A stretch of DNA of 64,000 nt from Megalobrama amblycephala (Eukaryota; Chordata; Actinopteri; Cypriniformes; Xenocyprididae), in assembly GCF_018812025.1 (NCBI RefSeq), contig NC_063061.1, positions 34,928,493-34,992,492 of the forward strand, read 5' to 3'. Position numbers and translations under genes: made by a program. The notes below the pieces were generated by a model. It was not told the DNA's origin, made no database searches, and saw only the letters and a list, made by a program, of their open reading frames with translations. Below are positions 61,252 through 64,000 of the stretch, piece by piece (positions within the stretch are counted from its first letter, which is position 1; every line of letters starts with the position of its first letter).

Positions 61252-64000
61252 ATGGCTACTCGCAAAACTGCGCCGAGAGGCAGGAAGCCTAGGACGGGGC
61301 TTCGGTCCCAGACCCAAGCTGTCGCTGAGTCGGATGTGGCCTGGGACACTGCTGAGTCGACAGAGGAGGAGAGAGAGGAGAACCCTCCACCAGTTCGTCC
61401 CAAGTCCACATCGCCTCAAGAGTCCATGTCTTCTGCTCCAGCATCTAGTGGTGGGATGTTTGCAGTGATGCGCGACTTCCTGAGTGCACAGGAGCAGAGA
61501 GAGCAGCGGTACGTAATGGAGCTACGGAGTCTGCGTGAGTCGATTATGCAAGCTGTCCGGCCAGCCGAGGTGTTGAGTGAGGCTGAAAGTCCACGGATGG
61601 AGCTTCCAACTCCAGCTCAACGTGGAAGCACCGCTTGTCAAAGAGATCGAGACTCACCGACTGACATGGGGTACTACCGCCAGCCAACACCGCGAACGGA
61701 GCCGAGGTTGCCGGTCCTCCAGCAGGGGGAGGACATTGAAAACTTCTTGCGCCGTTTCGAGCGTCTGGCCAGAACCTGGAGGTGGCCAGAGGATGAATGG
61801 AGTTACCATCTGGTTCCACTGTTGTCTGGGCAAGCGCTGGAGGCCTATTTGGCCATGGACGAGGACCGAGCGGAGGTTTACAACGACCTGAAGGAGGCGC
61901 TGTTGGAAAAGTTTAATATCTCGCCAGAAACTTACCGCCAGCGGTTCCGGGCCACTTCTACTCCAGCTGGAGAGTCACCGACGGAAACGTATAATCGACT
62001 GCGGAATTTGTACCGACGCTGGGTGAGACCTGAGCTGCGCACAAAGGAGGAGATCGGTGAGACAATAGTCCTGGAACAGTTTCTGCGTGTTCTACCCTAT
62101 GAGATTCGAGTCTGGGTCAAGGAACATGAGCCGGCAACTGGACTGGATGCTGCTAAACTGGCTCAGCAGTACATCAACGCTCACCGTGGCAGTCAGCGCT
62201 CTCAACCAATGAAAGGTAACTTTAAAACCCCTCCCAGTAGTTCTGGGGAACCTAATACAGACTCTAATGTTACTCAGGCACAGAAAGTGGCTCCTGAGAA
62301 AAAACTTGTTTGCTTTTACTGCCAACAACTGGGTCACAAAGCAACAGTGTGTCCAGTGCGTAAAGCTAAACTGACTGGCTTTTGTTATGTCCCAAGAGAA
62401 GAGGACAGTATGAACAATGTGCACAAAACCCAGAATGTGCAAGTGACTGTAAATGGAAAATGTATGAATGCTTTGTTGGACACTGGAAGCTCCTTGTCGC
62501 TATTAAAAAAGAGTCATATGTTACATGTTCCATTTGATAATTTGGTCAATGTACAATGTGTTCTCGGGGATGTCAAGCAGTACCCCCAAACAGAAGTTAA
62601 TGTATGTGTGCAAGACCAAACTTACCTGTTGAATGTAGCAATTGTAGATGACTTACCTGCTGATATGATTTTGGGAAGAGACTTACCAGTGCTCACTGAA
62701 TTGTTGCATTCTGTTGAGACTTGTGTGTCCACCTCGAATGCTGTCAATGTTGCTTGTCCGGTAATGACACGAGCCCAGGTTAAAACAGGTCTGCAGCCAT
62801 TGCCAGACTTTCATCATAGTCTGCTGCAAGGCGGGACCAAGGGCCCCAGGAAGACACGTCGCCAACGGCGACTGGAAAAAGGCCTGGGTACACCAGCTCC
62901 TAAGATCCAAACCGAGGGTCTGGGAATTCATGACTGGCAGGTCCCAGAGAATATTGCAGAACTGCAAAAAGCTGACGAGTCTTTGAAACCTCTGTTTACT
63001 AAAGTGTTGGAGGGAAAACAAGCTGACTTGTGTGGGGAAAAATATGTTGTTGTCAATGATATATTGTACATGCAAACACCTGATTCTACCCGTTTGGTTG
63101 TCCCTACATGTTGTCGCCCCCTTGTGTTACACCTAGCACACAGTGTTCCATGGGCAGGGCACATGGCACTGCAAAAGACCTATGCACGCATTAGCTCGCG
63201 ATTTGTTTGGCCCTCCATGTACACTGATGTACAAACATACTGCACCACATGCCATACATGTCAAAAGACCAGTGCTGTGCGCCAACGAGATAGGGCACCA
63301 TTACATCCTCTGCCTGTGATATCTGTCCCCTTTCAGCGCATCGCCATGGACATTGTCGGGCCGCTGGAAAGAAGCAGTGCAGGGCACCAATATATCCTGG
63401 TCGTCAGTGACTACGCGACAAGGTATCCCGAAGCTTTCCCTCTCCGTTCCATCACTACACCCAAGGTCATCAATGCTCTCGTCCAGCTGTTCTCCCGAGT
63501 GGGAATACCCGAGGAGATCCTCACAGATCAAGGGACTAACTTTACGTCACGGCTGATGAAGTTACTGCACCGGCAGCTGGGCATCACCGCTATAAAGACT
63601 AGTCCATACCATCCACAGACCGATGGGCTGGTGGAGCGTTTTAACCAGACGCTCAAGAACATGCTTCGCAAGTTTGTGTCAGACACTGGAAGGGACTGGG
63701 ACAAATGGCTACCATTCGTGCTGTTCGCCTACAGAGAGGTACCACAAGCATCGACGGGCTTCTCTCCGTTCGAGCTCTTGTATGGATGGCGGGTTCAAGG
63801 ACCACTGGATCTCCTACGTAAAGGTTGGGAGACTGCTTCATCTGGAGAGGTAACTAAGTCTGAGAAGGGCATTGTCCAGTACGTCCTTGAGATGAGGGAC
63901 CGCCTGGAGAGCTACAGGGAGCAAGCCCAAGAAAACCTCCGACAGGGACAAAAGGCACAGAAGACATGGTACGACCAACACGCCAGATCCCGAGAATTGA
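61252..64000 (+). CDS. Gag-protease-integrase polyprotein of the gypsy element (partial)
   Basis: One frame of at least 916 codons runs from ATG at 61252 to the window end without a stop. In order: a basic/acidic N-terminus; a short helix (about 80-105); a capsid region from ENFLRRFERLARTWRWPEDE to a SCAN-like stretch with TYNRLRNLYRRWVRPELRTK and ETIVLEQFLRVLPYEIRVWV (about 245-300). Next come a CCHC knuckle CFYCQQLGHKATVC (about 350), an aspartic protease with LLDTGSS (about 408) and ILGRDLP. The integrase has an HHCC-type zinc part ending YCTTCHTCQK and DDE residues in RIAMDIVGP, ILTDQGTNF and GLVERFNQ. Reverse transcriptase and RNase H are expected beyond the window. It makes particles and inserts the DNA copy. 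Confidence 0.88.
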   Translation, partial: MATRKTAPRGRKPRTGLRSQTQAVAESDVAWDTAESTEEEREENPPPVRPKSTSPQESMSSAPASSGGMFAVMRDFLSAQEQREQRYVMELRSLRESIMQAVRPAEVLSEAESPRMELPTPAQRGSTACQRDRDSPTDMGYYRQPTPRTEPRLPVLQQGEDIENFLRRFERLARTWRWPEDEWSYHLVPLLSGQALEAYLAMDEDRAEVYNDLKEALLEKFNISPETYRQRFRATSTPAGESPTETYNRLRNLYRRWVRPELRTKEEIGETIVLEQFLRVLPYEIRVWVKEHEPATGLDAAKLAQQYINAHRGSQRSQPMKGNFKTPPSSSGEPNTDSNVTQAQKVAPEKKLVCFYCQQLGHKATVCPVRKAKLTGFCYVPREEDSMNNVHKTQNVQVTVNGKCMNALLDTGSSLSLLKKSHMLHVPFDNLVNVQCVLGDVKQYPQTEVNVCVQDQTYLLNVAIVDDLPADMILGRDLPVLTELLHSVETCVSTSNAVNVACPVMTRAQVKTGLQPLPDFHHSLLQGGTKGPRKTRRQRRLEKGLGTPAPKIQTEGLGIHDWQVPENIAELQKADESLKPLFTKVLEGKQADLCGEKYVVVNDILYMQTPDSTRLVVPTCCRPLVLHLAHSVPWAGHMALQKTYARISSRFVWPSMYTDVQTYCTTCHTCQKTSAVRQRDRAPLHPLPVISVPFQRIAMDIVGPLERSSAGHQYILVVSDYATRYPEAFPLRSITTPKVINALVQLFSRVGIPEEILTDQGTNFTSRLMKLLHRQLGITAIKTSPYHPQTDGLVERFNQTLKNMLRKFVSDTGRDWDKWLPFVLFAYREVPQASTGFSPFELLYGWRVQGPLDLLRKGWETASSGEVTKSEKGIVQYVLEMRDRLESYREQAQENLRQGQKAQKTWYDQHARSREL

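Larger units (their letters stand above)
60192..64000 (+). mobile_element. Gmr1-like gypsy LTR retrotransposon (5' part, runs off window)
   Basis: 5' LTR at about 60192-61233, tRNA-Leu-type primer site, then one open frame of gag, zinc knuckle, protease and integrase up to the window end. Integrase follows protease with no reverse transcriptase between them, and gag contains a SCAN-like region. Both are traits described for Gmr1-like elements of vertebrates. The absence of stops suggests a young, possibly active copy. Confidence 0.85.

Overview
The window looks like teleost fish DNA, most likely cyprinid (carp, goldfish, barb or Danio type). It is AT-rich vertebrate sequence with spliced genes that have a non-coding first exon. 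It is packed with elements typical of fish genomes: DIRS and Ngaro tyrosine-recombinase retrotransposons, a Tx1/L1-like LINE, Tc1, piggyBac, a Gmr1-like gypsy element, an endogenous retrovirus-like element and several MITEs. No bacterial operon, CRISPR array, rRNA or tRNA gene was seen. The species cannot be fixed from the sequence alone.

The host content is one tandem family of rhodopsin-class seven-transmembrane receptors of unrecognised ligand, all on the + strand. I count nine members. Four read as intact: 440-1270, 2709-3572, 29332-30159 and 57523-58359. Five are broken: 4487-4888, 12614-13455, 20383-21144, 34580-40523 (split) and 45703-46505. Each gene has one coding exon. Eight of the nine have, upstream, the same TATA-like box plus a short non-coding exon ending in TTCAG|GT. 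The first gene's exon 1 would lie before the window. The cytoplasmic face (ERY and second loop, third loop) is almost invariant, while the extracellular side (top of TM2-TM3, second extracellular loop/TM5, TM6-TM7) is diverse.

Layout: 1-5000 holds genes 1, 2 and truncated 2b. 5014-7858 is a giant near-perfect palindrome. 8514-11013 is an eroded piggyBac copy with a nested MITE. 12614-19260 is gene 3, cut by a LINE and followed by a MITE. 19260-32530 is duplication unit A, with gene 4 cut by a DIRS element, gene 5 and a Tc1. 33990-40525 is gene 6, split by a Ngaro element. 41213-44643 is a piggyBac deletion derivative. 44650-60190 is duplication unit B, with gene 7, a second DIRS element carrying a nested gag-only retrovirus-like element, gene 8 and the matching Tc1 copy. 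60192-64000 is the 5' LTR and an uninterrupted gag-protease-integrase frame of a Gmr1-like gypsy element that runs off the window.

Taken together, this is a birth-and-death receptor cluster. New copies arise by segmental duplication. Mobile elements repeatedly land in or beside the coding exons, and the survivors differ mainly where a ligand would bind. The most notable candidate for a little-described system is this receptor family, which has lost several otherwise near-universal class A residues. Second is the repeated stem-loop leader of the retrovirus-like element at 49451-49800.
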